A stretch of 64,000 nucleotides of DNA from an uncultured Alistipes sp. (GCA_910577475.1 CAJTLJ010000004.1:1-64000), one strand, 5' to 3'; numbered from the stretch's first letter, positions 15,883 through 25,122 are shown. Notes: generated from the sequence alone by a model not told the origin. Numbers and translations: made by a program.

Positions 15883-18800
15883 AGGTTCTCCTCCCGTTTT
15901 AATCGTTCCCGTTTTTTCTCGAAGCCGAAGATGCGGCCGATCAGATAGTAGAGGGCGGGGTAGAGAAAGATTCCCGCCAGCGTGGCTGCCGCCATGCCGC
16001 CCACCAACGCCACCCCCATCACGTTGCGGGCCGTGGCGTAAACCCCGTGCGCGAACACCAGCGGCAGCACGCCCAGGATAAAGGCGAAGGCGGTCATCAG
16101 GATGGGCCTTACCCGCTGACGGGCCGCACCCAGCGCGGCGTCGGCCAGCGACAGCCCCTGTCCGAAAAACATCCGGTCGGCATACTCCGCCACCAGAATC
16201 GCATTCTTGGCCGCCAGACCGATCAGCATCACCAGCGAGATCTGCAGGTAAATATCGTTCACCAGCAGAGCGTTCCAATGGTGGACGGCCCACACCGACA
16301 CCATCGCTCCGGCCACGGCCAGCGGCACGCTCAACAGAATGGCCAGCGGCATGCTCCACGAGTCGTAGAGAGCCGACAGGGCGAGAAAGACGAACGCCAG
16401 CGCCAGCAGATAGACCCAGCCTCCCGAACGCGAGGAGTTCCGCTCCTGATAGGAGATGCCGCTCCAGGCCACCCCCACATCCTCGGGCAGGGTTGCGGCC
16501 GCCTCCCGTTCGACGATCTCCATGACGGTGCCCGAGGAGCTCCCCGACGTCGGAGTGACGGTGAGCGAGATGGAGCGCTCCAGATCGAACTGGGTGACGA
16601 ACTCGGCCCCGACCGTATCGCGCACGGTGATGAAGTCGGCGAGCGGCACGCTCACCCCGTTGCGCCCGCCGACGAAATAGCCGTCCAGCGATCGGGAGCC
16701 GGTCCGATAGGCGGGCGCCGCCTGCAAATAGGTCTGATAGAGCTTTCCGAAGCGGCTGAAGTTGTTGATGTACTGCCCGCCCAGCAGGGTGGAGATCTCC
16801 GCGTAGAGATCGGCGAGGTCGACCCCCTGGATCAGGGCGTGCTCGCGGTCGATGTCCAGATGCCGCTGCGGAACGCCGCCGTTGTACTGGGTCGTCACGG
16901 AGGCTATCTCGGGATGTTTCCGCAGCGCGGCCATCAGCTTGTCGCTCTCCGTCTCCAGATAGCGGGCTCCCCGCCCGGCCAGATCCTGCACCTCGACCGA
17001 GACGCCGGACGACACCCCCAGCCCCGGAATCGAAGGCGGAATGAAGGCGAAGGCGTTCGCCTCGGGAACGGCCGCGTAGAGCTCGTCGGTCAGCACCTGC
17101 GCCAGCTCCATGGCCGACAGCTTGCGCTTGTCGTAGTCAGTCAGCGAGAGGAAGAGGATGCCGCTGCTCGGCGAAGCGATTCCCGCCAGCATGTTGAAGC
17201 CCGCCGCATACGACGCCGAACGCACCTCCGGACGGGCCGACGCCACCGCCTCCACCCGGTCCATCGCCTCGCGGGTCGTTTGCAGCGACGACGCCTCGGG
17301 CGTCTCCACCGCCACCATCACATACCCCTGATCCTCTTCGGGCAGAAACCCTTTCGGAACCAAACGCCACGAGACGACGATCACCCCCAGAAGCAGCGCG
17401 ACGAACAGCACAATCCGCCCCGTATGTTTCAGCATGGCGGCCGTCCGGACGTCGTAGCTCTCCATGCGCCGCGCGAACCAGCGGTTGAACCGGAAGAAAA
17501 ACCCGTGCCCGGGCTCCTTGCGGGGCCTCAGCAGCAGGGCGCAGAGGGCCGGCGAAAGGGTGAGGGCGTTGAAGGCCGAGAGGACGACCGAAAGGGCTAT
17601 CGTGATGGAGAACTGCCGGAACAGCAGTCCCGTAATTCCGCCCGTGAAGGAGACCGGAACGAATACGGCCAGCAGCACCACCGTCGTCGCCACGATCGGC
17701 GAAGCGACATTGCGCATCGCCTCGACAGTCGCCCGGCGCGGGGGCATGCCGGCGGCCAGGTTGACCTGCACGGCCTCCACCACCACGATGGCGTCGTCGA
17801 CCACCAGTCCGATAGCCAGCACCATGCCCAGCAGCGAGACGATGTTGATCGAGAACCCCAGCAGCGGGAAGAGGGCGAAGGCTCCGATCAGCGAGACGGG
17901 GATGGCGATCAGCGGGATCAGCGTCGCCCGCCAGTCCTGAAGGAACAGATAGATGATGGCGATCACCAGCACCAGCGCGATGAGCAGCGTCCGGAAAATG
18001 TCCTGCACGCCGGCCCGGATGCTTTGCGTGGCATCGACCACCGTTTCGTAGGCCATTCCGTCGTAGAACTTCGCGGAGAGCCGCTTCATGGCGCCGCCGA
18101 CCGCCTCACCCACCTTGACGGCGTTGCTTCCGGGCTGCTGATAGACGACCAGCAGCGCCGAGGGTTTCCCGTCGAAGGCGGAAACGGAGGCGTAGCTCTG
18201 GCTGCCGAACTCGACATCCGCCACGTCGGCCAGCCGCACCTGCTCGCCCGTGTCGGTCGTCTTCAGCACGATCCGCGAGAACTCCTTCGCCGTCGAGAAC
18301 TGCGCCGGCATCGTCACCGTATAGGTGAAGGCGGTTCCCTCGGGAGCCGGCTCGGCGCCGAATTTTCCGGCAGGGTAGATGCCGCCCTGCGTCGATATCG
18401 CCTGCGACACCTGGTCCACGGTCAGGTCGTAATAGTCGAGCAGGTCGGGCTTCAGCCACACCCGCATGGCGTATTCGCCGGCCCCCATGACCGAGACCTT
18501 GCCCACGCCGTCGATCTTCAGCAGCTCGTTTTGCAGATGGATATAGGCGTAGTTCGACAGAAACTCGTCGTCATAGCGGCCGTCGCTGTAGAGGGCATAG
18601 ACCAGCAGGAAGCCGCTCATGGTCTTCTGCGTCGTCACCCCCTGACGGACCACCGGGGCGGGCAGTTCGGAAGCGGCCTCCGCCACGCGGTTCTGCGTGA
18701 AGATGGCGTCCAGATCGGGATCGGAGCCGATATCGAACGTAACCTGAAGGGTCATCGAGCCGTCGTTGGCGCTCGTGGACTGCATGTAGAGCAGGTCGTC

Positions 18801-19016
18801 CACTCCCATGACGCTCTGGGCGATGGGCGTCGCCACCGCATCGTTCACCGTCTCGGCGTCGGCCCCCGGATAGGAGGCCGTGACCTCGACGACGGGCGGC
18901 GTGACATCGGGATACTGCTCAATCGCGAGGTTGAGAATCGACACGACGCCCATCAGGACGACTGCCAGCGCCAGGGCCATGGCGAAGACGGGCCGGGATA
19001 CGAAAAACTTCTCCAT
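15879..19016 (-). CDS. RND multidrug efflux pump (HAE1/AcrB family)
   Basis: 1045 aa inner-membrane proton-driven exporter. It has the 12-helix duplicated RND layout with two large periplasmic loops. Family motifs include PDVTPPVVEVTASYPGA at the N-terminus, GLVVDDAIVVVEAV in helix 4 (the two Asp of the proton relay), PVSFTGGITG, and MLIGLAAKNAILVAEYA in helix 10. Length matches AcrB/MexB (~1030-1050). The substrate class is probably hydrophobic drugs or bile-type amphiphiles, inferred from the family. The adaptor gene ends 6 bp upstream and the outer-membrane factor overlaps downstream. No local repressor gene is seen. Confidence 0.95.
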   Translation of the reverse strand: MEKFFVSRPVFAMALALAVVLMGVVSILNLAIEQYPDVTPPVVEVTASYPGADAETVNDAVATPIAQSVMGVDDLLYMQSTSANDGSMTLQVTFDIGSDPDLDAIFTQNRVAEAASELPAPVVRQGVTTQKTMSGFLLVYALYSDGRYDDEFLSNYAYIHLQNELLKIDGVGKVSVMGAGEYAMRVWLKPDLLDYYDLTVDQVSQAISTQGGIYPAGKFGAEPAPEGTAFTYTVTMPAQFSTAKEFSRIVLKTTDTGEQVRLADVADVEFGSQSYASVSAFDGKPSALLVVYQQPGSNAVKVGEAVGGAMKRLSAKFYDGMAYETVVDATQSIRAGVQDIFRTLLIALVLVIAIIYLFLQDWRATLIPLIAIPVSLIGAFALFPLLGFSINIVSLLGMVLAIGLVVDDAIVVVEAVQVNLAAGMPPRRATVEAMRNVASPIVATTVVLLAVFVPVSFTGGITGLLFRQFSITIALSVVLSAFNALTLSPALCALLLRPRKEPGHGFFFRFNRWFARRMESYDVRTAAMLKHTGRIVLFVALLLGVIVVSWRLVPKGFLPEEDQGYVMVAVETPEASSLQTTREAMDRVEAVASARPEVRSASYAAGFNMLAGIASPSSGILFLSLTDYDKRKLSAMELAQVLTDELYAAVPEANAFAFIPPSIPGLGVSSGVSVEVQDLAGRGARYLETESDKLMAALRKHPEIASVTTQYNGGVPQRHLDIDREHALIQGVDLADLYAEISTLLGGQYINNFSRFGKLYQTYLQAAPAYRTGSRSLDGYFVGGRNGVSVPLADFITVRDTVGAEFVTQFDLERSISLTVTPTSGSSSGTVMEIVEREAAATLPEDVGVAWSGISYQERNSSRSGGWVYLLALAFVFLALSALYDSWSMPLAILLSVPLAVAGAMVSVWAVHHWNALLVNDIYLQISLVMLIGLAAKNAILVAEYADRMFFGQGLSLADAALGAARQRVRPILMTAFAFILGVLPLVFAHGVYATARNVMGVALVGGMAAATLAGIFLYPALYYLIGRIFGFEKKRERLKREENL

Positions 19017-19022
19017 GCGGCA

Positions 19023-20138
19023 TCAGCTTTTGTGCGGTGCCACCTTCTGTCCGCTGCGAACCTTCTGCAGCCCGGTCGCGAGCACCCGCTCCCCGGAGCG
19101 GAGCCCCGAATCGATGCACCACAGGTCGTCATAGGTATCGCCCAGCTCCACGCGCCGGAACTCCACGATGCTGTCGGGCCGCACGACCCACACCGAATTG
19201 ACCCCCTGCGCCTGGCTCACGCAGCGCTGCGGAACGACGATCCGCGGTGCGGGCCGGCCGGCCTGCGCCCGCACCCGGGCGAACTGACCCGACTTGAGGC
19301 GCTGTTCGGGATTGGGAAAGTTGACCGAAATGGAGAGGGTGCCCTGCGTCGATGCGACATCCTTGTGCGTATAGTAATAGCTGCCCGGATAGGGGTAGAG
19401 CGATCCGTCGGCCAGGTAGAGCCGAATCTCGGACAGAAATCCGGAGTTGTCGAACAACGGCCCCGCATCGCCTCCCAACGCGAGGTATTGCGCCATCGGG
19501 ATGGAGAGCGCCACGGAGAGGGTATCGAGGTCCGAGACCGTAGTCAGCACTTCGAACTGCGTCCCGGGCCCCACGTAGTCGCCCTCGTGCACGGCTGTGG
19601 CGGCGACGATCCCGTCGATGGGCGAGAGGATTCGCGTATTGCCCACCTCGAGCCGCGCGCTGCGCAACGCCTGCTCGGTGGAGCGCACGGCGGCCCGAGC
19701 CGCCGCATAGGCGGTCTTGTACTGGTCGAGCTGCGTCTGGCTGATCGCCTCGATGCGGGCCAGCGGCACGGCGCGCTCGTAATTGTTGCGCGCCTCCAGT
19801 TCTTGGGCGCGGGCCGACTCCAGCTGTGCTTCGGCCGACAGCTGGGTGGTCCGCAGCAGGTCGCCGTCGAGCAGGAAGAGCAGGTCGCCCCGCTTGACGG
19901 GCATTCCGTTCGCGAAGCCCACCTTGCGGACATATCCGTTCACACGCGGCTGGATGACGGCATTGGCATTGCCGGTCAGGTAGCCGACGAACTCGAGCCT
20001 CTGCGGCAGCGAATCCAGCCGGGCCTCCACCGTCTCCACGGCCAATACGGGGGGCTGCTGCAGCTGTTTCCGATGGTTGCGGCACCCGCCGGCACACAGG
20101 ACCGCGGCACCCAGAAAGAGCGGAAAAACTCTGTACAT
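19023..20138 (-). CDS. RND periplasmic adaptor lipoprotein (membrane fusion protein)
   Basis: 371 aa AcrA-type adaptor with lipobox LCAGGC. It has a lipoyl/barrel-sandwich half-motif (VNGYVRKVGFANGMPVKRGD), an alpha-hairpin (~95-165, alanine- and glutamate-rich, QLESARAQELEARNNYERA), the returning lipoyl half (RILSPIDGIVAATAVHEGDY) and a beta-barrel domain. It links the RND pump to the outer-membrane channel. First gene of the operon. I chose ATG 20138 because it starts the signal peptide; an upstream in-frame extension would lie in the promoter region. Confidence 0.92.
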   Translation of the reverse strand: MYRVFPLFLGAAVLCAGGCRNHRKQLQQPPVLAVETVEARLDSLPQRLEFVGYLTGNANAVIQPRVNGYVRKVGFANGMPVKRGDLLFLLDGDLLRTTQLSAEAQLESARAQELEARNNYERAVPLARIEAISQTQLDQYKTAYAAARAAVRSTEQALRSARLEVGNTRILSPIDGIVAATAVHEGDYVGPGTQFEVLTTVSDLDTLSVALSIPMAQYLALGGDAGPLFDNSGFLSEIRLYLADGSLYPYPGSYYYTHKDVASTQGTLSISVNFPNPEQRLKSGQFARVRAQAGRPAPRIVVPQRCVSQAQGVNSVWVVRPDSIVEFRRVELGDTYDDLWCIDSGLRSGERVLATGLQKVRSGQKVAPHKS

Positions 20139-20257
20139 AGCACTTGATTTTGCCGAAAGGCGGACAAAAAACATACCTTACGGGATAAAATCGGATCAAA
20201 GTGGGGAAAAACCGCATTTTTTTGAGGTCCGGACTGCACTACTGTACATTTTTTTTA

Positions 20258-20265
20258 TATCTTTG
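20258..20265 (+). promoter_or_regulatory. -7 box for the histone H1-like gene
   Basis: TATCTTTG after a T-rich stretch, about 30 bases before the start codon. No good -33 element at the usual spacing. Confidence 0.55.
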
Positions 20266-20295
20266 CTGAAACGTTAAACCTCAAATTAATAAGTT

Positions 20296-20469
20296 ATGAA
20301 AGAATTAGTAGCAAAAATCCAGGCCGAATACGCAACCTTCTCGGAGAACGCCGAAGCCCAGGTATCCAAAAACAACAAGGCTGCCGGTACGCGTGCCCGC
20401 AAGGCTGCTCTGGAGCTTTCGAAGCTGATGAAGGAGTTCCGCAAGGCATCGGTCGAGGCTGCCAAATAA
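20296..20469 (+). CDS. Histone H1-like protein (Hc1 family)
   Basis: 57 aa basic helical protein beginning MKELVAKIQAEY and containing the conserved core NNKAAGTRARKAALELSKLM followed by KEFRKASVEAAK. This short H1-like (Hc1) form is widespread and highly expressed in Bacteroidetes and is thought to be a nucleoid-associated DNA-binding protein. The gene is isolated, with its own promoter and a strong terminator 21 bases after the stop. Confidence 0.85.
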   Translation: MKELVAKIQAEYATFSENAEAQVSKNNKAAGTRARKAALELSKLMKEFRKASVEAAK

Positions 20470-20490
20470 ATTCCGTAGTCCCACCGAAGC

Positions 20491-20519
20491 AAAAGGCCGT
20501 CCCGAAAGGACGGCCTTTT
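20491..20519. terminator. Bidirectional terminator
   Basis: AAAAGGCCGTCC (20491-20502) pairs perfectly with GGACGGCCTTTT (20508-20519) around loop CGAAA. It lies between the histone-like gene and the convergent phosphoethanolamine transferase and can serve both. Confidence 0.85.
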
Positions 20520-20541
20520 GCTGTCGCTATGCCCCGGTGGG

Positions 20542-22221
20542 CTACAATTCGATTCCGCGGCGGCGGAAATTCTCCAAATCCTCCGGGGTGAGTCCCATCT
20601 TTTCATACGCCTCCGCCTGACAGTGGTCGTCCAGGTAGTAGCGCGGACGATCGTACTCGAACTCGGAGTTCAGCAGCGACACGCCGCGGTCGATATAGGG
20701 GCTCGTGATCGAGGCCATGTCGGCCATCGTATGGAACAGCGCATGCGTATTCGCCGGCGCCATCCCGTTGTCGCGGGCCGCATCGACCCGATCCGGGAAG
20801 TGCTCCCGATACCGGGGCGAGAACCAGGCCATCGAGGCGACGTAAAGCTGATAATAGGTCACGGTAGGGGAGGCATGCAGGAACCGCTCGCGCCCATCGT
20901 CGAAGAGATCCTCACCGTGGTCGGCGCAGTAGAGCAGCGCCGAGCAGGCGTCGCAGCCGGCCAGATAGTCGATCGTCGAATTCAGGAAATGGTCGGTGTA
21001 GAGGATCGAGTTGTCGTAGGCGTTGCGGATCCGCTCGGCATTCTTACGCGCAATTGCCACGTCATCGTCGGGCCGGAACCGGGCGAACTCGCGCGGATAG
21101 CGCTGGTGATAGCTGAAGTGGGAGCCGTAGCAGTGGAGGATGAAGAGCAGGTTGCGGGCGGGATCCCCCTCGATCACCCGCTTCATCTCGTCGAGCATCT
21201 GCATGTCCATGCGCGGCTGCCCGATATAGACCAGGTGGTCGGCATCGGCCGCGAGTTTGTCGATCATCGCCCCCTGCGGCGCCTGGTTGGAGATGAACCA
21301 GGTCTCGAATCCCGCCTCGTTGAACAGCGCGGGCAGCCCCTTCCGGCGGAACAGCTCCTCGTGCTCGGACGTCGAGACGGAGGAGAGGATCATCGGAACG
21401 CTCTTGTGGGTCGTGTTGCTCTGGGTCAGCATGTTGCGGAACACGACGATATCGTCCCGCTTCGAGAGCTCGGGATTGGTCTCCCGCTCATAGCCGTAGA
21501 GCTGCCAGTTCATGGCCCGCGACGCCTCGCCGATGATGTAGACGTATATCTCGCGCTGCGGAGCCTCCGCCGAACGTTCCGCACCGTAGGAGAACCCCTC
21601 GGAGGTCCGGTCGAAGCGCTTCATCTTACCGTACTCCGAGATACTGAGCTTCAGATTGTAGAACACGTTGATCGGGAAGACATCTTTTTTGAGCACGGGC
21701 TTTCCGCCGTTCGCTTCGCGGGCCGGATTCAGCGCCGCGCAGCCCAGCAGAAACAACACCACGCCGGGAAATCCCAGCCAGCGGCGGGTGCGGTAGGGGA
21801 TCTGCCGTCTCTCCCGAATCTCGACCGTGGCGACCCAAAGCAGAGGCAGGTAGATCGCCAGAACGATCAGAATGGCTGGCCAGATGTTGCCCAGCAGCTC
21901 GCCCGCCTCGTCGGGATTGGTCGTGAAGAGGTTGGTGAACATGTCTGTGGCGATGATCGAGTTGCCGAACAGATAGAGCAGCACGATCTGGAACGCCCCG
22001 AAAAAGACGAAGGGGAAGGAGAGCCAGATGGCGACGCCCGAGCGGCGCAGCCAGACGCTCCACCAGCAGTAGAAACCCAGCGGCAGCAGGAGGGCGGCGA
22101 CGCGCGACCACGGCGTATAGGGTTCCGTGAATGCCAGCACGATGTTCGGTATCATCATCACGGCCACGTAAACCGCTGCCAGCGCCGAGCTGCGCAATTT
22201 CGAATAAAACCACGTTTTCAT
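20542..22221 (-). CDS. Phosphoethanolamine transferase (EptA/sulfatase superfamily)
   Basis: 559 aa inner-membrane enzyme that transfers phosphoethanolamine, most often to lipid A or LPS. Five N-terminal membrane helices (~15-165) precede a periplasmic alkaline-phosphatase-type domain. Metal and catalytic motifs are YIIGEASRAMNWQLYGYERE, the nucleophile Thr in SNTTHKSVP, HCYGSHFSYHQRYP and CADHGEDLFDD. The first motif reads GEASR where EptA usually has GETAR or GESAR. Its start codon directly follows the stop of the Omp85-like gene (TAA-ATG), so it is the last gene of a three-gene envelope operon. LPS as substrate is inferred. Confidence 0.88.
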   Translation of the reverse strand: MKTWFYSKLRSSALAAVYVAVMMIPNIVLAFTEPYTPWSRVAALLLPLGFYCWWSVWLRRSGVAIWLSFPFVFFGAFQIVLLYLFGNSIIATDMFTNLFTTNPDEAGELLGNIWPAILIVLAIYLPLLWVATVEIRERRQIPYRTRRWLGFPGVVLFLLGCAALNPAREANGGKPVLKKDVFPINVFYNLKLSISEYGKMKRFDRTSEGFSYGAERSAEAPQREIYVYIIGEASRAMNWQLYGYERETNPELSKRDDIVVFRNMLTQSNTTHKSVPMILSSVSTSEHEELFRRKGLPALFNEAGFETWFISNQAPQGAMIDKLAADADHLVYIGQPRMDMQMLDEMKRVIEGDPARNLLFILHCYGSHFSYHQRYPREFARFRPDDDVAIARKNAERIRNAYDNSILYTDHFLNSTIDYLAGCDACSALLYCADHGEDLFDDGRERFLHASPTVTYYQLYVASMAWFSPRYREHFPDRVDAARDNGMAPANTHALFHTMADMASITSPYIDRGVSLLNSEFEYDRPRYYLDDHCQAEAYEKMGLTPEDLENFRRRGIEL

Positions 22222-23490
22222 TTAGAAAGCTTCATTTATCTGCAAGACCAACCCGCTGGTTCTGCGGCCGAAACCGTAGTCGACCCGAATATTCACCCGC
22301 TTCTTGAACTCCCAGCGCAGTCCGACTCCGTAGTTCGGCAGGGTCTGCGACCACCTGAACTCCGAAAAGCGGGGAAACACATTGCCCGCACCGGCCCAGA
22401 CCACGGCTCCGATGCGCCGCCAGATCCGCTGGCGCAGCTCCACCTGAGCCACCATCATGTCCAGGTCCGTATAGCGCCCCTCGTAATAGCCGCGCATCCG
22501 GATGTCGCCGCCCATGCGGGCCATGAAGGGCCAGGGGGTGTGGGCGCTGTTGAACTCGCCCCGCAGCTCGACGGCCACGATTCCGTCCCTCCATACCCGG
22601 TGATAGGAGGCTGCCGTAAACTCCACGCGCCACAGGGTGTAGCCGCCGCAGGTGTTGAGCGCCTTCGGGAAGATCGTGCCGTCCAGCGAGAGGTAGAGAC
22701 CCCGATAGGCATTGGTCTGGAAATCGCGCGTGTCGTACTCGGCCAGCAGACCGATGCCCGTATTGACGTATTCGGTATTCATGTAGCGTACCGCCGCAGC
22801 CGGATAGCTCGGGTCGAGCAGGTAGCTTCGTTTGTCGTCGTCGAACTTCGATCCCGTCACGTAGGCGAAATTCACCATCGCACCGGCATAGAGGTTGCGG
22901 GCTATGCGGTGCGTCCAGCGCAAGTCGACGCTCGCCTTGTTCTCCAGGAAATTGTCCGACTCGTGATGGGCTCCGGCGTAATAGCCCACCCCCCAGAACT
23001 CGCTCGGCTCCGAGTAGAATTGCAACTTGTAGTTCAGCCGGTTGAGATCGTGACGGAAGATCGTGTTGCCGCGAATACCCACGGAGTAGAACCCCGTGAT
23101 CGAACCGGCGGCGAAAATCGATACGTTCGAAGGGGGCGTGAGCGAATCGGTGCGGTCCGTGCGGTAGAGGCCCACCGCCATCAGCCCAAGGCCCAGCTTG
23201 GTCGTGCTCGAGTAGCTGGGACCGCCGATGATGCTGAAATCGATCTTCTTCTCGAAGGTGCGGTCCTCGTTCGCGCGGTCGAAGTAGTCGATGATCCGAT
23301 GGAAGAATCCGCGCTTCACCGCCGCGGATTCGGACGGAGCGGCCGACCGCTCCATCTCCGAAGGGTCGAACGGCACGTAGGTATAGGCCAGGGTGTCGTT
23401 CCCGCGTATCAGCTCCAAGTCCTGTCGCTGCGCCCTGACCGTCGACATGCCGCAAAGCAGAATGGCGATCGATAAGGTCAATATTCTCAT
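22222..23490 (-). CDS. BamA/TamA-like outer-membrane protein (surface antigen D15 family)
   Basis: 422 aa. After a signal peptide (to ~20) and ~60 residues without clear POTRA repeats, the rest is a 16-strand-type Omp85 barrel. Visible features are GGPSYSSTTKLGLGLM near the barrel start, the family MRGYYEGRY loop (equivalent to the VRGF/Y motif) and a final aromatic residue (INEAF). The lack of POTRA domains separates it from the essential BamA. It lies 13 bp after the YtfJ-like gene and abuts the phosphoethanolamine transferase. A role in outer-membrane assembly or passage of a modified component is possible; the context does not settle it. I chose ATG 23490 at the signal peptide. Confidence 0.82.
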   Translation of the reverse strand: MRILTLSIAILLCGMSTVRAQRQDLELIRGNDTLAYTYVPFDPSEMERSAAPSESAAVKRGFFHRIIDYFDRANEDRTFEKKIDFSIIGGPSYSSTTKLGLGLMAVGLYRTDRTDSLTPPSNVSIFAAGSITGFYSVGIRGNTIFRHDLNRLNYKLQFYSEPSEFWGVGYYAGAHHESDNFLENKASVDLRWTHRIARNLYAGAMVNFAYVTGSKFDDDKRSYLLDPSYPAAAVRYMNTEYVNTGIGLLAEYDTRDFQTNAYRGLYLSLDGTIFPKALNTCGGYTLWRVEFTAASYHRVWRDGIVAVELRGEFNSAHTPWPFMARMGGDIRMRGYYEGRYTDLDMMVAQVELRQRIWRRIGAVVWAGAGNVFPRFSEFRWSQTLPNYGVGLRWEFKKRVNIRVDYGFGRRTSGLVLQINEAF

Positions 23491-23503
23491 ACGTTCGCAG
23501 CCG

Positions 23504-24031
23504 TTATTTATAGGCTTCCACGAAGCGGTAGAACTCCTCCTTGTCTTTCTCCGTATATTCGCCCTTGTGCACATACACCAGCTCGCCCTCCTTCGTCACG
23601 ATCATCAGCACGAACTGATTGTTGCAGTCTCCCAATCCCCACGCTTCGCTCATCAGCCGGTCGGGATCGGTAATCACCGTCGCCCCGTTCTTCTCGGTCC
23701 GCTTGCGGGCCATGTTGCGCACGGTGCTGTCGGGGATGGGATACCAGGAATCCTTCAGATTGATGACGCCGAAACCGTAGAGGTTGTCGCCGGCAGTGCG
23801 GTGATTGGCCTCCATCTCCTGCGTAAACGCCTCGTTCTGCTTGTGATGGTCGGGATCTACATAGAATATCATCAGGTTCTTTTCGCCCCACATCGGCAGA
23901 GTCACCGGATTTCCGTTCAGATCGACCAACTCCAGATCGCTCACCTTGCGCGGCAGCGACTGGGCATTTGCATTCGATCCGCCCACGAGAGCGAGCACGG
24001 TCAGGGTCGTAATCAACCACATTTTTTTCAT
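23504..24031 (-). CDS. YtfJ-family periplasmic thioredoxin-fold protein
   Basis: 175 aa with a cleavable signal peptide (ALVGGSNANAQ). The mature protein has a thioredoxin-like fold pattern: VSDLELVDLNGNPV, KNLMIFYVDPDHHKQNEAFT, GVINLKDSWYPIPDSTVR and ITDPDRLMSEAWGLGDCNNQ. There is no CxxC active site, only one Cys, so redox activity of the usual kind is unlikely. It resembles the YtfJ family of unknown function. First gene of the envelope operon with the Omp85-like and phosphoethanolamine transferase genes. Confidence 0.72.
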   Translation of the reverse strand: MKKMWLITTLTVLALVGGSNANAQSLPRKVSDLELVDLNGNPVTLPMWGEKNLMIFYVDPDHHKQNEAFTQEMEANHRTAGDNLYGFGVINLKDSWYPIPDSTVRNMARKRTEKNGATVITDPDRLMSEAWGLGDCNNQFVLMIVTKEGELVYVHKGEYTEKDKEEFYRFVEAYK

Positions 24032-24067
24032 AACGAATTCCGTTTATTTTCCAAAAAACAATCGGGA

Positions 24068-24075
24068 CAAATATA
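24068..24075 (-). promoter_or_regulatory. -7 box of the envelope operon promoter
   Basis: TATATTTG on the minus strand, about 36 bases before the YtfJ-like start codon. Confidence 0.6.
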
Positions 24076-24123
24076 CGACTATTTTTCAGGATTCAGGAAA
24101 AATCCGACCGCTATTTCTGTGGT

Positions 24124-24558
24124 CTATTCGTTCGTTCTTTGGGAGGAATCGGACAACCGCACCCCGTCCAGAGCGAAATAACCGCCTCCGGAGACCACCA
24201 GAGCCAGTGCCTGACCGAACAAAACGAACAACAGACCCACCCGGTCCATGTTCTCGGCCGGCAGTGCATAGACCAGCGCCACCAACAGCCCCAATGCCAC
24301 GGCGACCGCCGCGAAACGAACCCGGAAGCCGATCATCAGCAGCAGGGCCGCCACCACCTCGACCACCGTGACGACTCCGAACGAGACCGTATTCCCCAGG
24401 AAAAGCAGCGAAGGGTACGAATCTATTATTTCGTTGTAATCCTGAATATTACCTATATTATATAGCAGAATGACGCCGCCCAGAAACAGACGCAGATAGA
24501 GCACGGCCCAATCCGTCGACCGGGCCCGGCAAGCACGATATTCACCCATTTGTCCCAT
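24124..24558 (-). CDS. DoxX-family membrane protein
   Basis: 144 aa with four predicted membrane helices: ~15-32 (AVLYLRLFLGGVILLYN), ~50-70 (GVVTVVEVVAALLLMIGF), ~74-95 and ~103-125. The DoxX-type pattern LYLRLFLGGVILLY is at the N-terminus. DoxX proteins are small membrane proteins linked to thiol and redox stress in some bacteria; the role here is unknown. I use the first ATG (24558). A GTG at 24570 or an ATG at 24549 is also possible. It is divergent from the phosphatase gene. Confidence 0.75.
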   Translation of the reverse strand: MGQMGEYRACRARSTDWAVLYLRLFLGGVILLYNIGNIQDYNEIIDSYPSLLFLGNTVSFGVVTVVEVVAALLLMIGFRVRFAAVAVALGLLVALVYALPAENMDRVGLLFVLFGQALALVVSGGGYFALDGVRLSDSSQRTNE

Positions 24559-24601
24559 AGCATCGCACACGGAGCAATTTGCATTCCAAACGAGCCGTCA
24601 T

Positions 24602-24632
24602 TTTGTTTTCTGCCCGACAAGCACTACTTTTG
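24602..24632 (+). promoter_or_regulatory. Promoter of the tyrosine phosphatase gene (probably leaderless)
   Basis: TTTG (24602-24605) and TACTTTTG (24625-24632) are 19 bases apart, a consensus Bacteroidetes promoter. Only four bases separate the -7 box from the ATG at 24637, so the transcript should start at or within about two bases of the start codon. Confidence 0.75.
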
Positions 24633-24636
24633 CCGC

Positions 24637-25122
24637 ATGAAAACCAGCATACTTTTCGTCTGCCTCGGAAACATCTGCCGGTCACCGGCCGCCGAAGGCA
24701 TCTTCCGCCGGCTGGTCGAACAGCGGGGCGAGGAGCGATTTTTCGAGATAGATTCCGCCGGCACCTATGCCGGACATCGGGGCGAGCTGCCCGATCCGCG
24801 CATGAGGACGGCCGCCGCTGCACGCGGTTACCGGTTGACCCACCGCTCCCGACCTGTCCGCGAGGAGGATTTCGACCGGTTCGACTACATCCTGGCTATG
24901 GACGACAGCAACTACGAGGCCCTGCACCGGCTGGCTCCGTCACGCGAAGCGGCCCGGCACATCTACCGCATGGTCGAGTTCACCCGCCGGCACCCCGACT
25001 GGAGATACGTTCCCGACCCTTATTACGAGGGACACGAAGGGTTCGAACTGGTTATCGACCTGCTCGAGGACGGTTGCGAAGGACTGCTGGAGGCTGTCGA
25101 ATCCGAATGGTCGGCGCATTAG
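24637..25122 (+). CDS. Low-molecular-weight protein tyrosine phosphatase
   Basis: 161 aa cytoplasmic phosphatase. The P-loop CLGNICRS gives nucleophile Cys9 and Arg15 (C-x5-R). The general acid lies in the YVPDPYYEG motif near residue 125, with Asp followed by Pro. Length (~155-160) is normal. Bacterial members dephosphorylate protein tyrosines, often tyrosine kinases of capsule export, but no such kinase is nearby. ATG 24637 is chosen because the promoter ends just before it and the P-loop must sit near the N-terminus. Its stop codon overlaps that of the convergent PorV/PorQ-like gene. Confidence 0.92.
   Translation: MKTSILFVCLGNICRSPAAEGIFRRLVEQRGEERFFEIDSAGTYAGHRGELPDPRMRTAAAARGYRLTHRSRPVREEDFDRFDYILAMDDSNYEALHRLAPSREAARHIYRMVEFTRRHPDWRYVPDPYYEGHEGFELVIDLLEDGCEGLLEAVESEWSAH

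Noticed and set aside
12097..20147. Very long open frames on the plus strand opposite feoB and the RND pump operon (over 1,200 codons each)
   Set aside because: They lie exactly antisense to recognised genes and contain low-complexity Arg, Gly, His and Asp sequence typical of complementary frames in GC-rich DNA. No domain is visible.
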